From: Streptomyces sp. ISL-36
GTDB lineage: Bacteria; Actinomycetota; Actinomycetes; Streptomycetales; Streptomycetaceae
Assembly (NCBI RefSeq): GCF_018614205.1
Contig: NZ_JAGGOS010000095.1
Coordinates: 1-63,181 of the forward strand
Reading direction: 5' to 3'
Length of the DNA stretch: 63,181 nucleotides
Shown: in pieces, positions 33,836 through 42,489 of the stretch
How positions within the stretch are numbered: the first letter of the stretch is position 1
Layout: each line of letters opens with the position of its first letter
Notes under the pieces: model-generated
Databases searched by the model: none
What the model was told of the DNA's origin: nothing
Seen by the model: the letters and a program-made list of their open reading frames with translations, nothing else
Program-made: the position numbers and the translations under genes

Positions 33836-35089
33836 ATGCGGCTGTCAGGGAAAGACGCAAGCTTCCTGCGCCCGGGGCTGCCCGGAACAATGGGCTCTGC
33901 CACGCTGTACACGGGCAAGCCGTTCGACCTGGCCGAACTCCGCTCCCGTGTCGGTGAGCGGTGGGGTGGGCTGGAGCGGATGCACCAGATCCTGCAGCCG
34001 CCTTCCCGGCTGCCGGCACTGTCCGCCCACCGCTGGGCGTTCGCGGGGCCGTTCGATCCGGCCGCCCACGTCACCGCCTGCGCACAGGAAGTGCCCTCGC
34101 TCCTGGCCGCGGCGGCAGTGCGGCGGCTTCCTGCCGACCGGCCCCCGTGGCAGCTGCTGGTGGCCGAACCCGCACCGACCGGCGAACAGTCCCTGGTGCT
34201 GCTGGCCCACCACGCGCTTCTCGACGGCGTCTCCGTCGCCATGCTCCTTCGCCTTCTCATGGACGAGGCCGACCTCCGCGTCCGCGCACCGAAACCCGCC
34301 CCGATGCTGCCGCGGCCCCGCGTCCCGGTCGCCGAGCTGCTCGGGGAGTGGCGTGCCAGCAGCGGCCGGGGACAGCCCCTGCCGCCGGCACCTGGCGAAT
34401 GCCACCCCTCCGTCACCGCCGCCCGGCTCGACCCCGCCGTGATGCGCTCGGCACGGCGACAGCCCGCGACCGGGCGGGGCGCGACGTTGAACGAGCTCCT
34501 CCTCAGCGCCCTGGCCGGTGCCCTCCCCGCCTGCTACGACACCCTCTCCACCCGGTCCCGCGAAGCCGCGCCCCTGTACGCGAGAGTGCCCGTGGATCTG
34601 CGCAGCCCGTCCGAGGCGCAGACGCTCGGCAACCTCAGCACCGCCATCCGCGTCCCGCTGCCCGTCGACACCGATTCCCCGGCCGACCGCCTGCGGACCT
34701 GCCAGCACCTGCTGTCGGCCGCGAACCGGCGATGCCAAGCCCACCGCGCGGCCCTGCCCGTCCTGGAAGGCATCTCCTGCACGGCACCCTGGCTGACCAC
34801 AGCGCTGACCAGGCGTCTGATCCAGCCCGATGTGAGCACAGCAGTGTGCACGGCGTTCAAGTGGCGAGGCGGCCCGAGCCACCTGCACGGCCGCCGCCTG
34901 ACCGGCATTACAGCCCTGCCTCCCCTCCCTCCACCCGGCACCGTCAACCTCGACCTCGTCCAGAACGCGGAGACCTACACGCTCACCGTCGTCAGCCACC
35001 TCCGCCCTGGTGACTCCCAACTGATCGCCGACACCGTGGCAGGGGAACTGACAACGCTGGCTGCGATGAGCACTTCTAACGTCGCATGA
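33836..35089 (+). CDS. WS/DGAT-like acyltransferase 3
   Basis: The 417-residue WS/DGAT-superfamily protein starts MRLSGKDASFLRPGLPGTMG and has the canonical active site AHHALLDGVSV near residue 125, with AQTLGNLSTAIRVPLPVDTD near 262. It ends the gene set, 57 bases after the ketosynthase, with GGGAG before the ATG. It has no signal peptide or membrane helix. The substrate pair is unknown. Of the three intact copies it is the one with a standard HHxxxDG motif. Confidence 0.82.
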   Translation: MRLSGKDASFLRPGLPGTMGSATLYTGKPFDLAELRSRVGERWGGLERMHQILQPPSRLPALSAHRWAFAGPFDPAAHVTACAQEVPSLLAAAAVRRLPADRPPWQLLVAEPAPTGEQSLVLLAHHALLDGVSVAMLLRLLMDEADLRVRAPKPAPMLPRPRVPVAELLGEWRASSGRGQPLPPAPGECHPSVTAARLDPAVMRSARRQPATGRGATLNELLLSALAGALPACYDTLSTRSREAAPLYARVPVDLRSPSEAQTLGNLSTAIRVPLPVDTDSPADRLRTCQHLLSAANRRCQAHRAALPVLEGISCTAPWLTTALTRRLIQPDVSTAVCTAFKWRGGPSHLHGRRLTGITALPPLPPPGTVNLDLVQNAETYTLTVVSHLRPGDSQLIADTVAGELTTLAAMSTSNVA

Positions 35090-35346
35090 ACAGCTGGGTC
35101 AGCGGAGCGAATCGGTCGGCATAGGGCCAGGCGGCACACGGCTGCTGCTCGTGTAGCAGGCCGGTGCTACCGGTGTGCTGCTCCGTCCCGGCCGGGGACG
35201 ACGACGGCGCCCTCCCGATCGGGGGGCGCCGTGATGGTGCGCAAGGTGCGGCAGTCGGTTCAGCCGGCGAGCCGGAGGGTGGGCCGGACCTCGGGGGCCG
35301 GGGCGTCCTCGCCGCGTTCCGGGTCGGGGTCGAAGTCGGTGCCGGT

Positions 35347-35463
35347 TCAGGCGTCTCGGGCCCGCGGGGGCCGGATGTCGCCGGTCGGGAAGTTCAGCGG
35401 CCACACGAAGGTGTCGGGGTCCTTGAAGTGGTTGACCATGTGGGTCAGCGACTCGTAGCCCGG
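35347..35463 (-). pseudogene. Unidentified C-terminal gene fragment
   Basis: A 38-codon open stretch reads GYESLTHMVNHFKDPDTFVW, then PLNFPTGDIRPPRARDA and a stop. It looks like the conserved end of a real protein, but I do not recognise the family, and no upstream part is present. Confidence 0.3.
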
Positions 35464-35471
35464 CGTGGGCG

Positions 35472-35630
35472 GCCGGGAGCCAGACCTTCACCGCGAACGG
35501 CACCTTTACGGTGCCGCAGGGAGTCACCCGGATCACCGTCGAACTGTGGGGTGGTGGCGGGGGTGGAGGCGGCTACTACGGTGAGGGCGGTGGTGCTAGC
35601 GCCTACACCAAGTGCGTCGACCTGCCCTGT
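35472..35630 (+). pseudogene. Fragment of a glycine-rich surface-type domain
   Basis: SQTFTANGTFTVPQGVTRIT, then VELWGGGGGGGGYYGEGGGA, matches the start of glycine-rich domains found in phage tail and surface proteins. Flanking parts are missing; the reading ends in unrelated codons before the IS. Confidence 0.5.
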
Positions 35631-35725
35631 GAGACCCGGCGAAGAGAGACCGTGGCGCGACCCTACTCCGCTCCGTGTGAGCAGGTGCGCCAATGGCGCG
35701 TTCTAGGGCCTGTGTGATGTCGTGA

Positions 35726-36308
35726 TCAGTCGGCGACCTTCAGGAGGTCGTCGATCCAGATCATTGCGGCGCGGAGGTGGAGGCCTGCGAGGTAGCTCTC
35801 GGGCGCCTTGTCGTAGCGGGTGGCGATCCCTCGCCAGGCCTTCAGTTTGTTGATCAGGCGTTCGACGGTGTTCCGTTCCTTGTAGAGATCGGCGTCGTGG
35901 CTGATGGGCCGGCCGCCTCTCGCGCCCTTTTTCTTGCGGTTGGCGGTCTGGTCCTTCTTCTCCGGGATGACTGCCTTGATGTTTCGTTTGCGCAGGTAGG
36001 CGCGGTTGCCGCGCGACGAGTAGGCCTTATCCGCGGCGACCGCACCGGGCCGGGTACGGGGGCGGCCGACGGGCAGGCGGACCCGAACCTTCCTGAGCAC
36101 GGGGATGAACTGCGGACTGTCTGCGGCCTGCCCCGCGGTCAGGACGAAAGCGAGCGGGCGGCATTTGCGGTCCGCGGCGAGATGGACCTTGCTGGTAAGT
36201 CCACCGCGGGACCTGCCGAGCAGGGCTTCCTTCGGTCGGAGCTTGCGCCGGCGCCGGACGCGTCGACGCTCGACCTGTCCGTTCTGTTCCTCCGGCCAGC
36301 CCCTTTTT
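35726..36308 (-). CDS. IS5 transposase, ORF B (reached by -1 frameshift)
   Basis: The frame is open from the slippery site at 36303-36308 to a stop at 35726 and encodes the catalytic end: GGLTSKVHLAADRKCRPLAF, AVAADKAYSSRGNRAYLRKR, then the DDE Glu region ERNTVERLINKLKAWRGIAT. It has no credible start of its own. A -1 slip at AAAAAGGGG in ORF A gives a fusion of about 326 residues, the full length for this family. Confidence 0.75.
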
Positions 36309-36705
36309 GTCGGGCCTCCTCCTGCTCACGCGCGGCTTCTTCCAGGGCATCCATGAGGTCCTTGCCGACACGCATCCCATCGGCGTCCTGATGGGCGCGA
36401 GCAGTGGTGGAATCCACGCTGACCAGCGACAAGTCCGTTATCCCCGCGCGGGCGGCCTCGGCGATCAGGCCTTCCAGCAGAGCGGAGAAAACACCGGCGT
36501 CCCGCCAGACGCGGAAGCGTCCGTAGACGGTGGCCCAGGGGCCGAACTCAGCGGGCATCTCCCGCCACTGTGCACTGGACCGGAACCGCCAGACCACTCC
36601 CTCGAACTGCTCCCGCAGCCGTTCGGGGTACGGACCGTACCGGCCGATCGGCAGGTACGGCTCGATGAACTTCCACTGACTGTCGGTGAGTTGGCTGCGC
36701 GTCAC
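36139..36705 (-). CDS. IS5 transposase, ORF A
   Basis: The reading starts MTRSQLTDSQWKFIEPYLPI and includes the DUF4096-like N-terminal domain and the first catalytic Asp (SLVSVDSTTARAHQDADGMR) before running out of frame. After the CAA AAA GGG codons at 36309-36301 it becomes low-complexity; the conserved sequence continues in ORF B. Confidence 0.8.
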   Translation of the reverse strand: MTRSQLTDSQWKFIEPYLPIGRYGPYPERLREQFEGVVWRFRSSAQWREMPAEFGPWATVYGRFRVWRDAGVFSALLEGLIAEAARAGITDLSLVSVDSTTARAHQDADGMRVGKDLMDALEEAAREQEEARQKGAGRRNRTDRSSVDASGAGASSDRRKPCSAGPAVDLPARSISPRTANAARSLSS

Positions 36706-36777
36706 GGCTAATTCCTACCGGGTCCCGCCCCGCGAAGGAGGCAGAACCCAGCGACTGATCACAACGTCACACAGGCC

Positions 36778-37356
36778 CTAGCCGTGTGCCGAAGGCGGCT
36801 GTCCGAGGAACTCCATGGCGCCGCGCAGCCTCGTGCCCAGCCGGCGCTGCGAGGCGCGGCTGTCGAGGCGTACGTCCAGGGCGCCCGGGAGGCCAGTGTC
36901 TGCCCGTCGGCCGAGGGGCAGCCGGGAAGGATCGATGCCGTCGCGTCGGGCGATGAGCACGCCGAGCTCGTGGCGGCTGATGGCGTCGTGGCCGGCCAGG
37001 TGGAAGACGCCGGTCGCGTCGGTGAGCGCGAGCTCCCACAGGGCAGCGGCCAGGTCGGCGACATGGACGGGGCAGCGAATGTCGTCCGTGAACAGCGCTC
37101 CTTCCCGCGTCCCGGCGGCGAGTTCGTGGGCCAGCCGTTCGTGTGCGGACGCCCCATCGCCGATGATCAGCGAGGTGCGCGCCACGATAGAGGCCGGGTG
37201 AAGGAGGCGTACGGCGGTCTCGGCAGCGGCCTTGCAGGCCCCGTACGGGGTGACGGGATCGGGTAGGGCTGTCTCGTCGTAGTGCACGTCGGTGCCGGAA
37301 AAGATCGCGTCGCTGGAGACGTGCACCATGCGGATCCCCCTGCTTGCCGCGGCCAC
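36778..37356 (-). pseudogene. Truncated dTDP-4-dehydrorhamnose-reductase-like (RmlD) gene
   Basis: The 192-residue reading has the SDR active site SSDAIFSGTDV and YGACK (Tyr-xxx-Lys), then IVARTSLIIGDG and HLAGHDAISRHELG, typical of RmlD/sugar-nucleotide reductases. The N-terminal Rossmann half with the GxxGxxG loop is missing; remnants in another frame lie up to about 37450. Its stop codon is made by the TA target duplication plus the last IS base. It cannot be functional. Confidence 0.75.
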
Positions 37357-37521
37357 GGCGAGGTGGAGGGGACCGTCGGCGGTTCAGGGCGTTCAGGACT
37401 GTGACGGTGCCTCTCGCGAAGGCCCCTATCGGGACACGCCCGCCGGTCCACCGGCAGCGAGAGCCGCTCCGGACAGTGGCCGACAGATCAAAACCAAGGC
37501 ACCACGGCCAGTCGTAACGCG

Positions 37522-37650
37522 GGTCAGGCCACCGCCCGAAGCGACTCCTGAACATCCTCACAGTCGTATCGGGTGTCCAGGCCGCGCCACTGCTTGAGCC
37601 TGTTGATGCACCGTTCGACGGTGTTGCCCTGCTTAGGCCCTCCCTCCAGC
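37522..37650 (-). pseudogene. Fragment of another IS5-type transposase
   Basis: GGPKQGNTVERCINRLKQWR, then GLDTRYDCEDVQ and a stop, is the DDE Glu-containing C-terminal motif of IS5-family transposases. It differs from the intact IS nearby. The rest of the gene is gone. Confidence 0.65.
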
Positions 37651-37693
37651 GTGAAGCGTGGCGAGCCAACGGCAACAACTTCCGCCGTGCCGC

Positions 37694-38285
37694 TCACGCG
37701 CTGGGCTTGGGGTCGACGCCTTCATCGTCGGCGAGCGAAGCCATTGCTTCCCACATGGCCTCATCGTCGTAGTCCGGCACTACGAGGTCAGGCGCCAGAT
37801 CGTCGCTGTCGGGATCCAACGAGGTGTTTTCCGGCCTTGCGGTAGCCCAGTGTGCGCACGGCGGAGAGCCGCTTATGTTCCGGCGGCGACCACGGCCCAA
37901 CCACTGGCGCCGCACCGTCCTGCCGGTAGCGCAGCTCCTCCAGCTCAGGCAGGGCGCGAGTCGGAAAGCCGTCCGCTTCGCGCGCGGCCTCTGCCACCTT
38001 GCGTAGCCGCTCCTGCTGGTGCTTCCCACGCTGTTGCTTGCTCACGACCACGCATGCCGAGGGAAACTCAGCGATACGCCGTAGCAGCTCGGCGTCGTCC
38101 ACCCACATGAAGGCCCCGAGCATCGCCGGCCCCAAGCTACGAAACCCCGGCCGCTGCTCGAGATCCCTTCTAAACCTGTCGATCCCCTCAATGAGACCCG
38201 CGAGTACGTTCGTTCCGAACTGGGCGGGACGGGTTCCGTCCAGCACCGTCTGGACATTGAACTGGTTTGAAAATGACGGATTCAT
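37694..38285 (-). pseudogene. Phospholipase-D-like protein gene, probably frameshifted
   Basis: From the ATG at 38285 (GGGGGG upstream) the protein reads MNPSFSNQFNVQTVLDG, then AMLGAFMWVDDAELLRRIAE and FPSACVVVSKQQR, the first half of an actinobacterial PLD-like family. The frame runs to 37788, but a clean acidic tail (VPDYDDEAMWEAMASLADDE) ending at 37694 is in the next frame, so a frameshift near 37830 is likely. The HKD catalytic motifs are absent. Confidence 0.5.
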
Positions 38286-38491
38286 GCGCCCCCCTGCCTC
38301 ACCACCCTTATGACCTGCCGTAACGGACCCCTGATGGAGATCGTCAGACAGCGACCCCAGGGTGGGCTTCAAAGCTGCGCTGCGGTGGCGCCCTTGGCGC
38401 ATCACCCAGATCCTGCCTGGTGCACGTCTGGCTCGACTGCTCTCTGACTCAATCGACGGTCCACGACGGCCCTCTAAGGCGCTCGGCGCAC

Positions 38492-39787
38492 CTACCGCCA
38501 CGGTGCTTGGGCGCGCTGGGCCTGTCGTCGGGCGGAGGCGGCTTCTGTGCGCGCCATGACTAGGAGGTGGGGGAGCCGGCCGGCTGCGTTGGTGTTCCAC
38601 CAGCAGTGGGCGTCGGGGGAGAAGGCGGCCTTGGGGACGTTGTCGATCGCTTCTTGGTAGACGGCTGGTGAGTCGTGCCAGTCGGTGTCGGCGATCACGT
38701 CGAGGGAGCGGCGTGAGAGGCTGTCGAGGAGGGTGAAGAGCCGGGGGAGTGCGGTCAGACGATGTTGGCTGCGGCCGGCCTGACGGACACCACCCGGGTA
38801 TTGGACCCAGAGGATCTCCTGGGCCAGCCAGGGAAGATCGATCACCTCGCGCCCGTCGTAAGCCACGACCACCGGCTCGGCCATCGACGCAGCGATGCCG
38901 GCCACCAATCCTCGACCGGTGTGGTGCAGGCGGTCGGTCAGCCGCACCGCCCAGGGCTGGTCCTGAAGATCACGCTTGATTGCACGCTCCAGCACGTCGT
39001 GGGCACGGGCCCATCGGGCCGCGACAGGTGAAGGACGGGCGTGCTGTACGGCAGGTGAGAGGTCCATGAGGGCCGTGAGCCACTTCTCGCACCATCGGTC
39101 GAAGCCATGCCGGTAGTCGTAGCGGAGCTGGCCTGACGAAGGGTTCTCCGGCTCCTGCGCATCGAGGGCTTCTTCGCAGATCTCTTCCCAGGCCTCCTGC
39201 CAGGGCAGTCGGAACTTCCCCGGTCGGCGGCGATGGAAGTCGGCGTGGAGCAATGACGCCGTGCCGATCAGCAGGAGCTCTTCCGTGGCCTCCCCGCCGC
39301 GGTAGACGCCGGCGTGGCGTGCCGCCACCTGGTCCCGGGCTGCTGCCAGGGCCGCGAGCGGTTTACGCAGGAGGCGGTGGGCGTCTTTCGGGTCACGCCC
39401 TCCCAGCCCGTGCATCCTGAAGGCGAGCACCCCGCAGTAGGCGTCCAGGTCGTGTCCGGCTTTCAGGCGATCGGCCAGTTTGCGGAGCTCATCCATGCGT
39501 GAGACCAGGTGGCGGGCCTCGGTGTAGTAGTCCGGAAACGGGTTGGGGCAGCTCTGGCAGCCTCCCGGCTCGGGAACGTCGGCCATGCTGCCGCGGTCCG
39601 GAACGCGCAGGCTGACGCCAGCTCGCTGTGGAGGGACTCGGAACGCTCTGCACTCGGCCGACAGGTGGAGCACTGCACCGGTAGCTGCCTTCCACAGTGG
39701 TACGTCCATCCCTGCCAGGGGGCCGAGCGGAACGTCGCGGGCCGTTGGAAGGGATGGCTCGTTCTGTGCTGCAACGCTCGCGGACAC
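38492..39787 (-). CDS. Hypothetical protein, 431 residues
   Basis: This is the longest intact gene of unknown function in the island. The GTG at 39787 has AGGAG 9 bases upstream. The N-terminus has a His/Cys cluster (LHLSAECRAF ... PGGCQSCPNPF) that might bind metal; the rest is helical with Trp-rich motifs (WQEAWEEICEEAL, GFDRWCEKWLTALM, AVAYDGREVIDLPWLAQEIL-like segment). There are no membrane helices and no signal peptide. Codon use fits Streptomyces. I do not recognise the family. It lies just inside attR. Confidence 0.6.
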   Translation of the reverse strand: MSASVAAQNEPSLPTARDVPLGPLAGMDVPLWKAATGAVLHLSAECRAFRVPPQRAGVSLRVPDRGSMADVPEPGGCQSCPNPFPDYYTEARHLVSRMDELRKLADRLKAGHDLDAYCGVLAFRMHGLGGRDPKDAHRLLRKPLAALAAARDQVAARHAGVYRGGEATEELLLIGTASLLHADFHRRRPGKFRLPWQEAWEEICEEALDAQEPENPSSGQLRYDYRHGFDRWCEKWLTALMDLSPAVQHARPSPVAARWARAHDVLERAIKRDLQDQPWAVRLTDRLHHTGRGLVAGIAASMAEPVVVAYDGREVIDLPWLAQEILWVQYPGGVRQAGRSQHRLTALPRLFTLLDSLSRRSLDVIADTDWHDSPAVYQEAIDNVPKAAFSPDAHCWWNTNAAGRLPHLLVMARTEAASARRQAQRAQAPWR

Positions 39788-40149
39788 GCTCGTGCGCTCC
39801 TGCCCTCGGGATGTCGGATGTGTGCCGCATCAGACTGTCGTACGGCCGAGGGCCGCGGTGTGTCTTTCGCCGATCGAGTGACGGGACAGGCCATCGTGCC
39901 GACGGCCTCGCCGGGCTGCGCGTTCCGCTGCAGCACACGGCTCAGCTCACGCGAGCGAGTGGCGAGTGTCACAATCGAGGGGAGGTGGCTCCCCATCTCG
40001 CCGGGGAGTCCAGCAGTGGAGGTGGCGCGTCGTTGGGGACCACATGGGGACCAGCATCGCCGCACGCCGGTGCACGGCAGGTGCGCTCACGCACGTTAGC
40101 CGCCCTTAAATAGTGGCACATGTCCCAATTGTGGCCCCGGCGCAGCCAT
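39788..40149. other. Island right-end non-coding region
   Basis: No supported gene lies in this 362-base stretch between the hypothetical gene and attR. Overlapping ORFs have no ribosome-binding sites. Confidence 0.35.
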
Positions 40150-40193
40150 CTGGGGGTCAAGGGGTCGCAGGTTCAAATCCTGTCGTCCCGACT
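40150..40193 (+). repeat. attR: right copy of the island's attachment repeat
   Basis: These 44 bases are identical to 18190-18233, the 3' half of tRNA-Pro(GGG), and mark the right junction of the island. No 5' tRNA half is present. Confidence 0.92.
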
Positions 40194-40200
40194 GTGCGGA

Positions 40201-40255
40201 AACGCAGGTCGGAGGCCGTTCTCTCATCCATGGGAGGGCGGCCTTTCGTGCGTCC
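40201..40255. repeat. tRNA-Pro downstream sequence, copy 1
   Basis: This sequence matches 42362-42415 at about 46-48 of 55 positions with one single-base gap (shared core GGTCGGAGGCCGTT). It includes a hairpin and follows attR directly, as the natural 3' flank of the tRNA gene would. Confidence 0.65.
40213..40244 (+). terminator. Terminator hairpin beside attR
   Basis: AGGCCG-tt-CTC ... GAG-gg-CGGCCT, followed by TTCG, lies just past attR. It is a candidate terminator of the original tRNA-Pro transcript and also closes the integrase relic on the other strand. Confidence 0.5.
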
Positions 40256-40860
40256 GGGAGCGTGGTGGTCGCAGTGTGGTCGCAGGCCCGAGCCGGGGCT
40301 GGTTCGCCAGGGTGCTGGTGGCGTGTGGTGCGAGGGAGCGGAGCTGGTGGAGGGCTTCGCGGACGCGGTGGATGTGGTCGCGCGGTGGTCGCAGCCACGC
40401 AGGCCGGTCCGTACGGCCGACCGTCTGCTCGGCTCCGCTGAGAACGTGGTCGATGGTGTCGACGGCTTGGTGCGCGGCTTGCTGGGTGTGGGGGCTGTAG
40501 AGGTTCGCAGTGGTTGACAGGGTGGAGTGCCGCAGTGTCTTGGAGACCACGGTCAGCGGGACGCCGGCGGAAATGGTGATCGTGGCGGCGAGGTGCCGCA
40601 GGTCGTGGACCGTGACCCGGGGGCACCGGCTTCCTCGGACAGCCGGTGGAGCCGGTCGAGCACCAGATGCGGCCCGAGCGGGCGGCCGTCGGGTCGGCAG
40701 AAGACCAGCCCCGCAAAGGGGTCGTTGGGGTCGCCGCGGGCCCGGGGTGCCGAGCGTGCCCGGCGGCGGAGTGCGGTGGCGAGGCGGGGTGAGATGGCGA
40801 CCCAGGAGTCAGGGAGCGGGTGGACGCCAAGCCCAGCACCGTACTTGCTGTGCTCGCCGT
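40224..40860 (-). pseudogene. Relic of a second tyrosine integrase
   Basis: The end of the gene (40224-40550) reads VSKTLRHSTLSTTANLYSPH, the catalytic His and Tyr box of tyrosine recombinases. The preceding part is in another frame (40553 upward): AISPRLATALRRRARSAPRA, then NDPFAGLVFCRPDGRPLGPH. The two frames are broken at the His-xx-Arg region, and the N-terminal half is missing. It sits immediately right of attR, so it marks an older element at the same tRNA site. Confidence 0.75.
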
Positions 40861-40870
40861 GACAGGTCAG

Positions 40871-41448
40871 GTCGATGCCGGCCCGCATGGCGAGAAGCCG
40901 GATCCCCCGGACTGCTCCGTCGACCCAGGCGTTTCGTACCGCGTGGGGTGCGCGACCATGGCGGTCAACGACCCCTTCGTATGGCGGGGCGGGAACCTCG
41001 ACGAGTACTCCTCCATCGCCCTCGGCGAGGAACGTCTCCGCATCCAGAGCGCCCCTTCCCTGAGAACCGTTCGGAAGCCTCGCGCGAGACTCTGTTTCTC
41101 GTCTTGCGTGTACGTGGACCATTCGCGCACGCGCATGCCGACTCCCCTCTCGGCGGCCGGGCCATCCGGCCGGGACGGCGACTCCATTCCGCCGCTCTGA
41201 CACGTCTGCCGAGCGGGCGTGCCAGGAGTTCGTTGAGCGGGCCGGGGCCGTCCGCGGCGTCCCCATGCCTGATGTTCCGCCGGTGACGAGCGCGACGTGC
41301 CCGGTCAGGTCCATGCCGACGGCGGTCGGCACCAGACGACTTCCTGACGGTCGCCCCATGCCATGGCGTCACTCGTGAACCCGCCGTTCGTCACGGAGGG
41401 CGGCGAGAGCTTCCCGGGTAGAAGGGCCGCGAAGAAAGGACGGCCGGT
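40871..41448. other. Scar region with small gene scraps
   Basis: No intact gene is seen. On the minus strand 41263-41314 reads MDLTGHVALVTGGTSGMG, the start of a short-chain dehydrogenase, cut after 18 codons. Around 40960-41090 the minus strand reads EGDGGVLVEVPAPPYEGVV, which loosely resembles the small trypsin-co-occurring CU044_2847 domain. Neither is supported as a gene. Confidence 0.35.
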
Positions 41449-42300
41449 ATGGGCGAGTTTTTGATCGGGACGTGTTCATGGACGGACAAGGCGCTGGTGG
41501 CCAGCGGATGGTACCCACCCGGGCGGCGTGACCCGGAGGGGAGGCTGCGGCACTACGCCGAACACTTCTCCGTCGTGGAGGTCGACGCCGGCTACTACGC
41601 TCTCCCCAGCGTGCGCAACAGTCTGCTCTGGAACGAACGCACTCCGCCGAGCTTCCGGTTCGATGTCAAGGCGTTCTCCCTCCTCACCGGCCACCCGACC
41701 CGCAAGACCGCCCTGCCCGCCGACCTGCGCGGCCACGCCCTCGGCGACCCGGAGCTGCTCGACGAGGTCTGGCACCGTTTCGGCGCGGCCCTGCGGCCCC
41801 TCCGCGAGTCCGGCCGGCTGGGCGCCGTACTGTTCCAGTTCCCGCCGTGGTTCGGTCCGGGCGCGCGGGCGGAGACCGTGCTCGATGCCACCAGGAAACG
41901 GGCGTACCAGTGGCCGATGGCCGTGGAGTTCCGCCATCCCGACTGGTGGCGCGAGGACCGGCGGGAGCGCACTGCCGCCCTGTTGAGGGACCTGGACGCC
42001 ACCGCGGTGGCCGTCGACACGGCCCAAGGGCTGCCCGCCTCGATGCCCGCCGTCACACCCGTCACGTCCTCGAGGCTCGCAGTGGTCCGCTTTCACGGCC
42101 GTAGCGCCGCCTGGGGGACCGGAAGCAAGGAAGACCGCTTCCGCCATACCTACACGCGGGAGGAACTGGCCGCCTGGCTGCCGCGCCTGCGCTTTCTGGC
42201 GGACCGGGCCGAGCAGCTGCACGTCCTGTTCAACAACTGCTGCGGTGACGCCGCGGTACGTGCCGCCGAGACGCTGCGCGATCTGCTGGAAGGTTCCTGA
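41449..42300 (+). CDS. DUF72 domain protein
   Basis: The 283-residue protein matches DUF72 (TIM-barrel, YecE-like): IGTCSWTDKALVASGWYPPG at the start, VEVDAGYYALPS near residue 43, FRFDVKAFSLLTGHP near 68, AVEFRHPDWW near 158 and LHVLFNNCCGDAAVRAAETL at the end. The ATG at 41449 follows AAAGGACGG. The family is widespread and its biochemical role is unsettled. It stands alone between scar regions and looks intact. Confidence 0.9.
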   Translation: MGEFLIGTCSWTDKALVASGWYPPGRRDPEGRLRHYAEHFSVVEVDAGYYALPSVRNSLLWNERTPPSFRFDVKAFSLLTGHPTRKTALPADLRGHALGDPELLDEVWHRFGAALRPLRESGRLGAVLFQFPPWFGPGARAETVLDATRKRAYQWPMAVEFRHPDWWREDRRERTAALLRDLDATAVAVDTAQGLPASMPAVTPVTSSRLAVVRFHGRSAAWGTGSKEDRFRHTYTREELAAWLPRLRFLADRAEQLHVLFNNCCGDAAVRAAETLRDLLEGS

Positions 42301-42361
42301 AGCGACCGTACGGTTAACGCCGCCGCAGTGGCGAGTGGGCGCTCACGCGGCAGCGGACTGG

Positions 42362-42415
42362 AACGCGGGTCGGAGGCCGTTGTCTCCTCCATCAGAGGGC
42401 GGCCCTCGTGCGTCC
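42362..42415. repeat. tRNA-Pro downstream sequence, copy 2
   Basis: A diverged copy of 40201-40255, including the hairpin GAGGCCG ... CGGCC. It lies 2.16 kb to the right and probably marks the far end of the older element whose integrase relic lies between. Confidence 0.55.
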
Positions 42416-42489
42416 CCGCCCCGCGTCCGCGACGGCGCGGGGCACCCGCAGGTGCCGCGCCGCGCCGGTCGCGGGGAAGCCGGCCCATC

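Larger units (their letters stand above)
35706..36778 (-). mobile_element. IS5-family (IS427-type) insertion sequence
   Basis: This 1073-bp element has terminal inverted repeats of about 26 bp (GGGCCTGTGTGAtGTcGTGA at the left, matching the right end with two mismatches) and a TA target duplication (35704-35705 and 36779-36780). Two overlapping transposase frames suggest -1 frameshifting. Confidence 0.85.

Noticed and set aside
42340..42361. A third copy of the tRNA att core next to the second terminator repeat
   Set aside because: Only GACT and AACGC are shared; the 44-bp core itself is absent.
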